Shown: positions 1 through 9,332 of the stretch, in pieces
How positions within the stretch are numbered: the first letter of the stretch is position 1
Layout: the number at the start of each line of letters is the position of its first letter
Assembly: GCF_024172095.1 (NCBI RefSeq)
Contig: NZ_JAMZDX010000001.1
Coordinates: 834,001 to 898,000 of the forward strand
DNA from: Kitasatospora cinereorecta
GTDB lineage: Bacteria > Actinomycetota > Actinomycetes > Streptomycetales > Streptomycetaceae
Direction of reading: 5' to 3'
Length of the DNA: 64,000 nucleotides
Position numbers and translations under genes: made by a program
Notes under the pieces: model-generated
Databases searched by the model: none
The model's input: the letters and a program-made list of their open reading frames with translations, nothing else
What the model was told of the DNA's origin: nothing

Positions 1-1370
1 GCGCCGCGCCAGAAGTCGCGGACGGTGTCCCGGTACTTGTCGTTCCACTCGGCCCACAGCGGCGGGAAGCCGCCGACCTGGTAGCCGCCCGGGCCGACGT
101 CCCACGGCTCGGCGATCAGCTTGACCCGGCTGAGCAGCGGGTCCTGGGAGACCGCGGCGAGGAACGGGTGGTGCATCTCCACCCCGTCGCCGCCGCGGGC
201 GAGCGCCGCGGCCAGGTCAAAGCGGAAGCCGTCCACCCCCATCTCGGCGACCCAGTACCGCAGCGAGTCGGTGATCAGCCGGATCACGTGCGGCTGCCGG
301 GTGTCCAGGGTGTTGCCGCAGCCGGTGTAGTCGGCGTAGCCGCGCCGGGAGCGGTCGAGGCGGTAGTAGCCGCCGTTGTCGACGCCGCGGAAGGACAGCG
401 ACGGGCCCATCACCCCGCTCTCCGCGGTGTGGTTGTAGACCACGTCGAGGATCACCTCGATCCCGGCCGCGTGCAGCGCCCGGACCATCCGCTTGAACTC
501 GCCGACCTGCTGGCCGCGGCTGCCGGAGGCGGAGTAGCCGGCGTGCGGGGCGAAGAAGCCGAGGGTGTTGTAGCCCCAGTAGTTGGTCAGCCCGCGGGCC
601 TGCAGGTGGTCCTCGCTGACGTGGTGGTGGACCGGCAGCAGCTCGACCGCGGTCACCCCGAGCCGGACCAGGTGGTCGATCGCGGCCGGGTGCGCCATCC
701 CGGCGTAGGTGCCGCGCAGGTGCGGCGGGATGTCCGGGTGCAGCCGGGTGAAGCCGCGGACGTGCACCTCGTAGATCACCGTCTCGGCCCACGGGGTCTT
801 CGGCCGCTGGTCGTCGTACCAGTCGTCGTCGTCGTGGACCACCACCGCCTTGGGCACGTACGGCGCCGAGTCCCGGTTGTCGCGGACGGTGTCGGCGACG
901 TCCCGCTCGGGCCAGCCGCGCACCGCCGCGCAGGTGGCGTCGTGCGCCAGGTAGTGGCCGTCGATGGCCCTCGCGTACGGGTCGACCAGCAGCTTGGCCG
1001 GGTTCCAGCGGGCGCCGGTCCACGGGTCCCAGCGGCCGTGCACCCGGAAGCCGTAGCGGGTGCCGGGGAGGACGCCGGGGAGGTAGCCGTGCCACGTCTG
1101 GAAGTTCTGCTCGGCGAGGCGGTGTCTGCTCTCCCGCCCGTCCTCGCCGAACAGGCAGAGCTCGACCGCCTCCGCGCCGGGCGCCCAGAGCGCGAAGTTG
1201 GTGCCGTGGGTGCCCTCGGCGTCGGTGCGGTAGCGGGCGCCGAGCGGCTGCCAGCTGCCGGGCCAGGGCGCGGCGGGTTCGGGGTGGGGGGCCGTGCCGT
1301 TCAGTGCGGCGGCCGGGGCGTGCCCGACGCCCCGGGCCGCGCCCGTTCCCAGCTCCCGCCATGCCGTCAT
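1..1370 (-). CDS. glgX: Glycogen debranching enzyme GlgX, N-terminal part (cut by window edge)
   Basis: A GH13 enzyme that hydrolyses alpha-1,6 branches of glycogen in the cytoplasm. The visible 456 codons begin MTAWRELGTGAARG, with GGGAGGG a few bases before the ATG. An N-terminal carbohydrate-binding module (GTNFALWAPGAEAVELCLF) is followed by the catalytic barrel: DVVYNHTAES (region I), GFRFDLAAAL with the nucleophile Asp, and LIAEPWDVG with the acid/base Glu. The family is usually about 700 residues, so roughly the last third lies beyond base 1. It is divergently transcribed from the L,D-transpeptidase genes. The family call is secure; the debranching rather than trehalose-pathway (TreX) role is inferred. 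Confidence 0.9.
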   Translation of the reverse strand, partial: MTAWRELGTGAARGVGHAPAAALNGTAPHPEPAAPWPGSWQPLGARYRTDAEGTHGTNFALWAPGAEAVELCLFGEDGRESRHRLAEQNFQTWHGYLPGVLPGTRYGFRVHGRWDPWTGARWNPAKLLVDPYARAIDGHYLAHDATCAAVRGWPERDVADTVRDNRDSAPYVPKAVVVHDDDDWYDDQRPKTPWAETVIYEVHVRGFTRLHPDIPPHLRGTYAGMAHPAAIDHLVRLGVTAVELLPVHHHVSEDHLQARGLTNYWGYNTLGFFAPHAGYSASGSRGQQVGEFKRMVRALHAAGIEVILDVVYNHTAESGVMGPSLSFRGVDNGGYYRLDRSRRGYADYTGCGNTLDTRQPHVIRLITDSLRYWVAEMGVDGFRFDLAAALARGGDGVEMHHPFLAAVSQDPLLSRVKLIAEPWDVGPGGYQVGGFPPLWAEWNDKYRDTVRDFWRG

Positions 1371-1446
1371 GGCACCCTCCCAGCCATCCGGGGGCCCGTC
1401 CCCGTCCTCCTCTTGTTTCCCTGATCGGAGGCGGTCGTCACCCGCC

Positions 1447-1481
1447 CGACCGGGTCGTGACGCAGGGTGATCACCCGGTCG
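1447..1481. promoter_or_regulatory. Inverted repeat in the glgX / L,D-transpeptidase divergent region
   Basis: The 224-bp gap between the divergent genes holds a 9-bp inverted repeat, CGACCGGGT at 1447-1455 and its complement at 1473-1481. A perfect 12-bp palindrome, GGGTGATCACCC, at 1465-1476 overlaps the right arm. It could be an operator or a 5'-leader hairpin. A near-palindrome centred on AACGTT lies at 1499-1511. No regulator is identified. Confidence 0.3.
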
Positions 1482-1594
1482 GTCTCCGGAGCCGGCGGGT
1501 GAAACGTTCACTCGTGTCCGTCACCGCGGGTGGTCGTTGGACGGTGCGACACCGGCCGGCACCGGCCGGACCGGGATCACGCGGGAGGACCGGG

Positions 1595-2833
1595 ATGCGC
1601 CCAGGAGTACGGGTCTGGGCACGGCGGGCGGCGGCGTTCGGGCTGGTCCTGCTGGCCGGCTGCACGGGACCGGGCCCTGGTCCCGCGCCGGGCGGCCCGG
1701 CGGCCGCGGGCACGGCGCTGAGCATGGACGGCGCCCCGCCGAGCCCGCCGGTCTCCCGGGCGCAGCTGACCACCGCGCCGGCCGACGGTGCCCAGGAGGT
1801 CCCGCTGGAGGGCGCGGTCCGGGTCGCCGTGGCGCAGGGACGGCTGGTCCAGGTCCGCCTGGCCGACGACCGGGGCACCCCGGTGGCCGGCACCGCGGCC
1901 CCGGACGGCACCGGGTGGACGCCGGGCGCCCGGCTGGCCCCGGCCACCGCGTACACCCTGGACGTGGTCGCCGAGGACGCGTCCGGGCTGCGCGCCGCCC
2001 AGCACACCGCCTTCACCACCCGGACCCCCGAGCGCACCTTCGTCGCCTTCTTCACCCCGGAGGACGGTTCGACGGTCGGCGTCGGCATGCCGGTCTCGCT
2101 GCGCTTCACCCGTCCGGTCGCCGACCGGGCGGCGGTGGAGCGGGCGGTCGCGGTGACCGCGGACCCGCCGGTGCCGGTGGTCGGGCACTGGTTCGGCGAC
2201 CAGCGCCTGGACCTGCGGCCCGAGACGTACTGGGCGGCCGGGACCAGGGTGACCGTGGCGCTGCGGCTGAAGGACGTCCAGGCCGCGCCCGGGTACGTCG
2301 GCACCCAGTCCAAGGACGTGCACTTCACGGTCGGTCGCTCCCAGGTCAGCGTGGTCGACCTGGCGGCGCACACCATGGCGGTCCGCCAGGACGGCCGGCT
2401 GCTGCGCACCCTGCGGATCAGCGGCGGCAGCCCGGAGCACGCCACCTACCTGGGCGCGATGGTGGTCTCGGAGAAGTTCGAGGTGACCCGGATGGACTCG
2501 CAGACCGTCGGCCTCGGTGACGAGTACGACATCAAGGACGTCCCGCACGCGATGCGGCTGACCGCCTCCGGCACCTTCGTGCACGGCAACTACTGGGCCG
2601 ACCCGGAGGTCTTCGGCCGCGCCAACACCAGTCACGGCTGCATCGGCCTGGCCGACGCCAAGGGCGGCTGGGACCAGGCGCCGGCCGGCTGGTTCTACGA
2701 ACACACCCTGGTCGGCGACGTGATCGAGGTGCGCGGTCCCACCGGCGACCGGGTGCCCCCCGACAACGGCCTGAACGGCTGGAACCTGTCCTGGTCGCAG
2801 TGGGTGAGGGGGAGCGCGCTCGCGCCCCGCTGA
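1595..2833 (+). CDS. L,D-transpeptidase lipoprotein (first of three)
   Basis: Predicted exported lipoprotein that makes 3->3 cross-links in peptidoglycan or attaches proteins to it. The 412-residue product opens with a basic n-region, a hydrophobic stretch and the lipobox LLAGC. A Pro/Gly/Ala linker, two Ig-like domains as in LdtMt2-type enzymes, and a C-terminal YkuD domain follow. The YkuD motif HGNYW...NTSHGCIGL is intact, with the nucleophile near Cys349. The ATG was chosen because GGGAGGAC lies 6-7 bases upstream; longer in-frame extensions lack a ribosome site and would bury the signal peptide. Two paralogues follow directly. Confidence 0.93.
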   Translation: MRPGVRVWARRAAAFGLVLLAGCTGPGPGPAPGGPAAAGTALSMDGAPPSPPVSRAQLTTAPADGAQEVPLEGAVRVAVAQGRLVQVRLADDRGTPVAGTAAPDGTGWTPGARLAPATAYTLDVVAEDASGLRAAQHTAFTTRTPERTFVAFFTPEDGSTVGVGMPVSLRFTRPVADRAAVERAVAVTADPPVPVVGHWFGDQRLDLRPETYWAAGTRVTVALRLKDVQAAPGYVGTQSKDVHFTVGRSQVSVVDLAAHTMAVRQDGRLLRTLRISGGSPEHATYLGAMVVSEKFEVTRMDSQTVGLGDEYDIKDVPHAMRLTASGTFVHGNYWADPEVFGRANTSHGCIGLADAKGGWDQAPAGWFYEHTLVGDVIEVRGPTGDRVPPDNGLNGWNLSWSQWVRGSALAPR

Positions 2834-2969
2834 CAGTTCACGGAACCGGCACCCACCTCCCGCTCAAGATTCACTCAGAGACGCCCGTTATCCTGCGAGT
2901 CCCGGTGCAACCGTCCCGGGCGAAGACGCGTGTGTATTCGCTGTGGATACCGGGAGGGGAGCAGACCGA

Positions 2970-4235
2970 GTGAAGCCGGTAAGGGCGGCCGACGCCGCGA
3001 TACGTACGACTGCGCGGACGGCCGCGCGAGGCCGGGCGGCGCAGGCCGGTGTCGCCGTACTGATGGGGGGCGCGCTGCTGTTGACGGCGGCGTGCAGCGG
3101 TTCCAAGGGCGGCGGGTCGACCGACGCCGGCGGCAGTGGTGGCGGCGGCTCGTCGGCGGCCTCGCCGGCTGCGCCGAAGACCTCGACCGCCCAGCTGACG
3201 GTGACCCCGCAGGACGGGGCCACCGATGTCGCCCCCAAGGACGGCCTGCAGGTCAGCGTCGCCAGCGGCACGCTGACCAGCGTCGAGGTGACCGACAAGA
3301 ACGGCAAGGCGGTGCCCGGCACCATCGCGTCCGACGGGCTGAGCTGGAAGCCGAGCGAGGCGCTCACCGTCGGCATGGTCTACAAGGTGAACGCCCAGGC
3401 GAAGGACGCCGCCGGCCTGGTGGCCGCGTCGACCACCAGCTTCACCACGCTGACCCCGGCCAAGACCGTCGCGACCAACGACAACATCGCCGACAACGGC
3501 ACCTACGGTGTCGGCATGATCGTCTCGGTGGCGTTCAGCAAGTCGGTGAAGAACAAGGACGCGGTGCTCAAGGGCATCACCGTCGAGGGCTCCGACGGCA
3601 CCGTGGCCAAGGGCCACTGGTTCGGCACCCAGCGCCTGGACTTCCGTCCGCAGGAGTACTGGAAGCCCGGCACCAAGGTGACCGTCAAGTACCACCTGAA
3701 GAACGTCGAGATCTCGCCCGGCGTCTACGGCGACGTGGACAAGGACGAGCCGTTCACCATCGGCCGCTACCAGGTGTCGGTGGCCGACGCCGGCAGCCAC
3801 ATGATGACGGTCAAGAAGGGCGACGGCTCCACCCAGCAGATCCCGATCACCGCGGGCAACGACGACAACCCGTCGTGGAACGGCACCATGGTCATCTCCG
3901 GCAAGGAGAAGGTGACCCGGATGAACTCCGCCACCGTGGCCAACGTCAAGGGCGAGGAGTACGACGTCCCGGACGTGCCGCACGCGATGCGGCTGACCGC
4001 CTCGGGCACGTACGTGCACGGCAACTACTGGGGCAACGCCTTCGGCAAGTCCAACGCCAGCCACGGCTGCATCTCGATGCAGGACGGCAAGGGTGGCGAC
4101 GACAGCTCGACGGCCGGCAAGTTCTTCGCCGCCTCGATGATCGGCGACGTCGTGACGATCAAGAACTCCAAGGGCCAGACGGTCTCGCCGGACAACGGCC
4201 TGAGCGGCTGGACGCTGCCCTGGAGCCAGTGGTGA
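2970..4235 (+). CDS. L,D-transpeptidase lipoprotein (second of three)
   Basis: A 421-residue paralogue of the preceding protein with the same layout: signal peptide ending LLLTAACSG, a Gly/Ser-rich linker, two Ig-like domains, and a YkuD catalytic domain with HGNYW...NASHGCIS (catalytic Cys about 367). The GTG start is supported by a GGAGGGG about 10 bases upstream; an earlier in-frame GTG (2943) lies before that ribosome site. A strong hairpin follows the stop. It is closer to the third copy than to the first (shared blocks such as DNGTYGVGMIVSV and KGHWFG.QR.DFRP), suggesting successive duplication. Confidence 0.93.
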   Translation: MKPVRAADAAIRTTARTAARGRAAQAGVAVLMGGALLLTAACSGSKGGGSTDAGGSGGGGSSAASPAAPKTSTAQLTVTPQDGATDVAPKDGLQVSVASGTLTSVEVTDKNGKAVPGTIASDGLSWKPSEALTVGMVYKVNAQAKDAAGLVAASTTSFTTLTPAKTVATNDNIADNGTYGVGMIVSVAFSKSVKNKDAVLKGITVEGSDGTVAKGHWFGTQRLDFRPQEYWKPGTKVTVKYHLKNVEISPGVYGDVDKDEPFTIGRYQVSVADAGSHMMTVKKGDGSTQQIPITAGNDDNPSWNGTMVISGKEKVTRMNSATVANVKGEEYDVPDVPHAMRLTASGTYVHGNYWGNAFGKSNASHGCISMQDGKGGDDSSTAGKFFAASMIGDVVTIKNSKGQTVSPDNGLSGWTLPWSQW

Positions 4236-4255
4236 CCCCGGCTCGTTGAGCCAGC

Positions 4256-4289
4256 ACGGCCCGGCCGCTCCTCGGAGCCGCCGGGCCGT
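4256..4289 (+). terminator. Intrinsic terminator after the second L,D-transpeptidase
   Basis: A GC-rich stem, ACGGCCCGGC pairing with GCCGGGCCGT and extended by CGCTCC/GGAGC, starts about 20 bases after the stop and is followed by TTCTG. It has no long U-run, as is usual in Streptomyces. Confidence 0.7.
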
Positions 4290-4419
4290 TCTGCGTTCGT
4301 GACCGAATCACGACGTTCGCTATGCAACTTCCCGCTTGGGTAGACCGTGTTATGAGCTGACGGACCGGGGTGGATCGCCCGCGCGGCCGTCGTAGCGACC
4401 GTGTGGGGAGTTGGGGAAC

Positions 4420-5628
4420 GTGAAGTCGATGCGCAGGGGCCTCGCGGTGGGGGCGCTCGGAGGCGCCCTGGTGCTGATGGCGGTGACCGGGTGCAGTGCC
4501 GGTGGGACGAAGGACAAGGGCGGCGACAGCGGCGCCGCCGCCGCGAAGATCGCGGCGCCGGCCAAGCCGACCGTCTCGGCGGCGGTGGTCTCCATCGAGC
4601 CCGCCAACGGCACCAAGGACGTCAAGCCGGCCGGCGCGCTCAAGGTCTCGGTGGCCAGCGGCAAGCTGACCACCGTCAAGGTGACCGGCCCGGACGGCAA
4701 GGAGGTGCCCGGCGCCGTCGCCGCGGACGGCCTCAGCTGGCTCCCCACCGGCACCCTGGACGTCTCCACCGACTACAAGGTGAACGCCCAGGCCGTGGAC
4801 GCCCAGGGCGTCGCCACCGCCGCCGAGAGCGGCTTCACCACCCTCACCCCGGCCAAGGACGCCGGCGCGCACGACAACATCACCGACAACGAGACCTACG
4901 GCGTCGGCATGATCGTCTCGCTCACCTTCCAGCGGCCGGTCAAGGACAAGGACGCGGTGGTCAAGGGCATCACCTTCGAGGCGTCCGACGGCACCGTGGT
5001 CAAGGGCCACTGGTTCGGCGACCAGCGGGTCGACTTCCGCCCCGAGAAGTACTGGACCCCGGGCACCAAGGTGACCGTCAAGTACCGGCTGAAGAGCGTC
5101 GAGGTGGCGCCCGGCGTGTACGGCGGGGTCGACCACGACGAGCCGTTCACCATCGGCCGCTCCCAGGTCTCCACCGCCGACATCAACACCCACCGGATGA
5201 CCGTGGTCCGCGACGGCCAGCAGATCGACTCGGTCCCGTTCACCGCCGGCAAGGCGGGCTTCGACACCTGGAACGGCTCGATGGTGGTCGAGGCGATGGA
5301 GGGCACCACCCGGATGACGTCCAACGGCGTCACCTCTCCGGGTTCCGGCGACGAGTACGACCTGGTGGTTCCGCACGCCATCAGGTTGACGGACTCGGGC
5401 ACGTACGTGCACGGCAACTACTGGAGCAGCGCCATCGGCAACTCCAACGCCAGCCACGGCTGCATCGGCGTCCAGGACACCCAGGGCGGCAGCGACAGCT
5501 CCCGCGCGGGCAAGTTCTACCAGTCCTCGATGGTCGGTGACGTGGTCACGGTGGTGAATTCCAAGGGGGACACGGTCTCCGCGGACAACGGTCTCGGTGG
5601 CTGGAACGTCGCCTGGGGCTCCTGGTAG
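4420..5628 (+). CDS. L,D-transpeptidase lipoprotein (third of three)
   Basis: Third tandem YkuD-domain lipoprotein, 402 residues. The signal peptide ends in the lipobox MAVTGCSAG, followed by a charged Gly/Ala linker, two Ig-like domains and the catalytic motif HGNYW...NASHGCIG (Cys about 348). The GTG start has GGGGAG 9 bases upstream; a TTG nine bases earlier is possible but overlaps that site's spacing. A 184-base gap holding a terminator separates it from the second copy, so it probably has its own promoter. Confidence 0.92.
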   Translation: MKSMRRGLAVGALGGALVLMAVTGCSAGGTKDKGGDSGAAAAKIAAPAKPTVSAAVVSIEPANGTKDVKPAGALKVSVASGKLTTVKVTGPDGKEVPGAVAADGLSWLPTGTLDVSTDYKVNAQAVDAQGVATAAESGFTTLTPAKDAGAHDNITDNETYGVGMIVSLTFQRPVKDKDAVVKGITFEASDGTVVKGHWFGDQRVDFRPEKYWTPGTKVTVKYRLKSVEVAPGVYGGVDHDEPFTIGRSQVSTADINTHRMTVVRDGQQIDSVPFTAGKAGFDTWNGSMVVEAMEGTTRMTSNGVTSPGSGDEYDLVVPHAIRLTDSGTYVHGNYWSSAIGNSNASHGCIGVQDTQGGSDSSRAGKFYQSSMVGDVVTVVNSKGDTVSADNGLGGWNVAWGSW

Positions 5629-5634
5629 GACGCG

Positions 5635-5659
5635 GGCCGGACGCCGCGGGCGTCCGGCC
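5635..5659 (+). terminator. Intrinsic terminator after the third L,D-transpeptidase
   Basis: Perfect 11-bp stem GGCCGGACGCC / GGCGTCCGGCC with a 3-base loop, directly after the stop codon. Confidence 0.7.
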
Positions 5660-5753
5660 GTCCGTTCGGTTGCGGGCGGCATATGCCACCTGAATAGTGA
5701 TCGTTTGGTCATTGTCCGTACGCACCCGCTCGCGTTCCGCAATGATGGGGCGC

Positions 5754-6302
5754 ATGGCGGGAATCGGCGAAGCGACTCTGGTGGCACATCAGTTGGCCCG
5801 TTTGGAAGATGACGATCCGTCGGCGGCCGGCGAACACGTGGTGCTGGCGGATCTGGAGAAGCTGACGGCGGCGGAGATGGAGCGCGACTACACCGCGCTG
5901 CTCCGCGATCCCGCCGTGCCGCGGGAGGTGCCGCTGCCCTCCCGGCCCGAGTCGGCCGGGGTGGCCCGCCGGGTGGTGCTCGCCGTCCTGCGGCTGTGGG
6001 GGCTCCAGCAGCATCTGGAGGCGGCCGAGTTACTCACCGGCGAAATCGTCGCCAACGCGGTCCGGCACGCCGGTGGGCGGATGGTCGGACTGCGCCTGCA
6101 CCGGCGGCCCGGCTGGATCCGGGTCGAGGTGCGGGACTCCTCACGGGCGCTGCCCTGTCTGATCCTCGCCAACGAGGCCGGCTACGAGAGCGGCAACGGC
6201 CTGCGGATCGTCGATGCCGTCGCCGACCGCTGGGGCGCCGACCTGCTGCCCCGCGGCAAGGGCGTCTGGTTCGAGCTGAAGGTCCGCGAGCGGGCCGCCT
6301 GA
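5754..6302 (+). CDS. HATPase_c anti-sigma-like ATP-binding protein (contains a TTA codon)
   Basis: A small cytoplasmic protein with a GHKL ATPase fold of the RsbW/SpoIIAB type, many of which act as anti-sigma factors in Streptomyces. The N box is LLTGEIVANAVRHAGG, the G1 region VEVRDSS, and the G2 region GNGLRIVDAVADRWG; the C-terminus ends in the last strand (GVWFELKV). The N-terminal third (EHVVLADLEKLTAAEMERD) is family-specific. The start is uncertain: ATGs at 5742, 5745 and 5754 are in frame and none has a good ribosome site. The second Leu of the N box (bases 6030-6032) is encoded by TTA, so translation should need the bldA tRNA. No partner sigma factor or anti-anti-sigma gene is adjacent. 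Confidence 0.85.
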   Translation: MAGIGEATLVAHQLARLEDDDPSAAGEHVVLADLEKLTAAEMERDYTALLRDPAVPREVPLPSRPESAGVARRVVLAVLRLWGLQQHLEAAELLTGEIVANAVRHAGGRMVGLRLHRRPGWIRVEVRDSSRALPCLILANEAGYESGNGLRIVDAVADRWGADLLPRGKGVWFELKVRERAA

Positions 6303-6330
6303 GGCCCGTACCGGGCCCGGAAAACCATGC

Positions 6331-6368
6331 GGGGCCCCCGTCCACCGATCGTGTGGTCTGGGGGCCCC
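6331..6368 (+). terminator. Hairpin after the HATPase gene; rest of 6303-6636 shows no gene
   Basis: GGGGCCCCC (6331-6339) pairs with GGGGGCCCC (6360-6368), with an inner CCAC/GTGG. It is placed to terminate the HATPase gene. The remaining bases to 6636 show no coding frame with ribosome site and codon bias. Confidence 0.6.
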
Positions 6369-6636
6369 TGCGGTGTCACCGCGCAGGCCAGGGGGGTGCG
6401 TGCCGCGCGATGGAACGGCCGAACCGGGTCAGGGAGGCCGTGGATCGTGGGCGATGTGCCCGACTTATTCGACTATCGCACGGTCTCACCGGGTGAAACA
6501 AATTGGATCCGAAGGTCTGTGGTCGAGTTCACCTTCGCATCCGAGGTTTCCGCCCCGGGTGGCCCGATCGGCACGCCGCGCGCGGCAACGAGCGGCGCCG
6601 TGCCGGGCGGGCCGGCCTGCCCCCGGGGCGGGCAGC

Positions 6637-7695
<1,059 letters not shown>

Positions 7696-7727
7696 TCACC
7701 GCATGCCGTCGTGGGGAAACGCATCGA

Positions 7728-7762
7728 GGCCCGGCCGCTGCGCGAACGCCTGCGGCCGGGCC
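7728..7762 (-). terminator. Terminator downstream of sdaA
   Basis: An 11-bp perfect stem, GGCCCGGCCGC / GCGGCCGGGCC, with an inner GCG/CGC extension, about 65 bases beyond the sdaA stop. The remaining gap to the protease start at 7419 shows no gene and should contain the protease promoter. Confidence 0.65.
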
Positions 7763-7826
7763 CCGATCACCTGCTGGGCAGTGCCCGCCGAAACGGGCGC
7801 TGAACAGCGGGCCGGAGCGCCTGAAC

Positions 7827-9194
7827 TCAGCACTCGATGACGTTGACGGCGAGGCCGCCGCGCGAGGTCTCCTTGTACTTGATCTTCATGTCGGCGCCGG
7901 TCTCCTTCATAGTCTTGATCGCCTTGTCGAGGGAGACGTGGTGCCGACCGTCGCCGCGCAGGGCCATCCGGGCCGCGGTGACCGCCTTGACGGAGGCCAT
8001 GCCGTTGCGCTCGATGCAGGGGATCTGGACCAGACCGCCGACCGGGTCGCAGGTGAGGCCGAGGTTGTGCTCGATGCCGATCTCGGCGGCGTTCTCGACC
8101 TGCTCGGGGGTGCCGCCGAGGACCTCGGCGAGGCCGCCCGCGGCCATCGAGCAGGCGGAGCCCACCTCGCCCTGGCAGCCGACCTCGGCGCCGGAGATGG
8201 AGGCGTTCTCCTTGAAGAGCATGCCGATCGCGCCCGCGGCGAGCAGGAAGCGGACGATGCCGTCGTCGTCGGCGCCCGGGATGAAGTTCAGGAAGTAGTG
8301 CAGGACGGCCGGGATGATGCCGGCGGCGCCGTTGGTCGGTGCGGTGACCACCCGGCGGCCGGAGGCGTTCTCCTCGTTGACCGCCATCGCGTAGAGGGTG
8401 ACCCACTCCATCGCGTTGGCCGGGCCGATGCCCTCGGCGCGCAGCGCCCGGGCCCCGGCGGCCGCCCGGCGGCGGACCTTCAGCCCGCCCGGCAGGATGC
8501 CCTCGCGGGCCATGCCGGCCGCCACGCACTCCTGCATCACGGCCCAGATCTCCAGCAGCCCGGCGCGGATCTCCGCCTCGCTGCGCCAGGCCTTCTCGTT
8601 CTCCAGCATCAGGCCGGAGATGGACAGGCCGGTCTCCCGGGTGAGCCGCAGCAGCTCCTCGCCGGTGCGGAAGGGGTAGCGCAGCTGGGTGTCGTCGGGG
8701 ACGACCCGGTCGGCGCCGATGGCGTCCTCGTCGACCACGAAGCCGCCGCCGACCGAGTAGTAGGTCTTCTCCAGCAGGGTGGAGCCGTCGGCGGCGAAGG
8801 CCCACAGGGTCATGCCGTTGGCGTGGTACGGCAGCGCCTTGCGCCGGTGCAGGACCAGCTGGGTGTCGGGGTCGAACGGGATCTCGTGCAGGCCGAGCAG
8901 GTTGATCCGCTTCTCGGCGCGGATCCGCTCCACGTCCTGGTCGGCCCGGTCGACGTCGACCGTCCGGGGCGAGTTGTTCTCCAGACCGAGCAGCACCGCC
9001 TTGGGCGTGCCGTGGCCGTGGCCGGTGGCGCCGAGCGAGCCGTACAGCTCGGCGCGGAGCGAGGCGACCTCGGTCAGCAGGCCCTCGGACTTCAGGCGCC
9101 GGGCGAACATCCGGGCGGCGCGCATCGGTCCGACGGTGTGCGAGGAGGACGGCCCGATGCCGATGGAAAAGAGGTCGAACACGCTGATGGCCAC
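7827..9194 (-). CDS. sdaA: L-serine ammonia-lyase (serine dehydratase), iron-sulfur type
   Basis: Deaminates L-serine to pyruvate and ammonia. The 455-residue protein is a single-chain enzyme. The N-terminal beta domain starts [20 protein letters not shown]; the catalytic alpha domain carries the cluster cysteines in [11 protein letters not shown] and [18 protein letters not shown]. The GTG start has AAGGA nine bases upstream, and its N-terminus matches the family. Last of four minus-strand genes, it is separated from glyA by a hairpin, so it may be made at lower level or from its own promoter. With glyA and the glycine cleavage genes it would drain excess serine and glycine. Confidence 0.95.
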   Translation of the reverse strand: MAISVFDLFSIGIGPSSSHTVGPMRAARMFARRLKSEGLLTEVASLRAELYGSLGATGHGHGTPKAVLLGLENNSPRTVDVDRADQDVERIRAEKRINLLGLHEIPFDPDTQLVLHRRKALPYHANGMTLWAFAADGSTLLEKTYYSVGGGFVVDEDAIGADRVVPDDTQLRYPFRTGEELLRLTRETGLSISGLMLENEKAWRSEAEIRAGLLEIWAVMQECVAAGMAREGILPGGLKVRRRAAAGARALRAEGIGPANAMEWVTLYAMAVNEENASGRRVVTAPTNGAAGIIPAVLHYFLNFIPGADDDGIVRFLLAAGAIGMLFKENASISGAEVGCQGEVGSACSMAAGGLAEVLGGTPEQVENAAEIGIEHNLGLTCDPVGGLVQIPCIERNGMASVKAVTAARMALRGDGRHHVSLDKAIKTMKETGADMKIKYKETSRGGLAVNVIEC

Positions 9195-9296
9195 GGGGTG
9201 ACGTCCTTGTCTGGTCTCGTGGGACGAACTGGGGCGGTGCATGGGACGGGGCACCGCACGCACGTGTTCCAGTGTGCGCGGTGCCCCGGAAAGCGG

Positions 9297-9326
9297 GGGT
9301 GACGGGCCGGGTGAGGCCCGTCACCC
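9297..9326 (-). terminator. Hairpin between glyA and sdaA
   Basis: A perfect 12-bp stem, GGGTGACGGGCC / GGCCCGTCACCC, with a 6-base loop, just after the glyA stop on the minus strand. It is a probable terminator or attenuating hairpin that would uncouple sdaA from the upstream genes. Confidence 0.65.
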
Positions 9327-9332
9327 ACCGGG

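Noticed and set aside
168..1424. Long open frames opposite glgX
   Set aside because: Val/Ala/Gly/Arg-rich low-complexity translations, typical antisense shadows in high-GC DNA, with no ribosome site or recognisable domain.
6303..6636. Possible gene in the HATPase/protease gap
   Set aside because: Open frames exist but lack ribosome sites and codon bias; a terminator hairpin explains part of the region.
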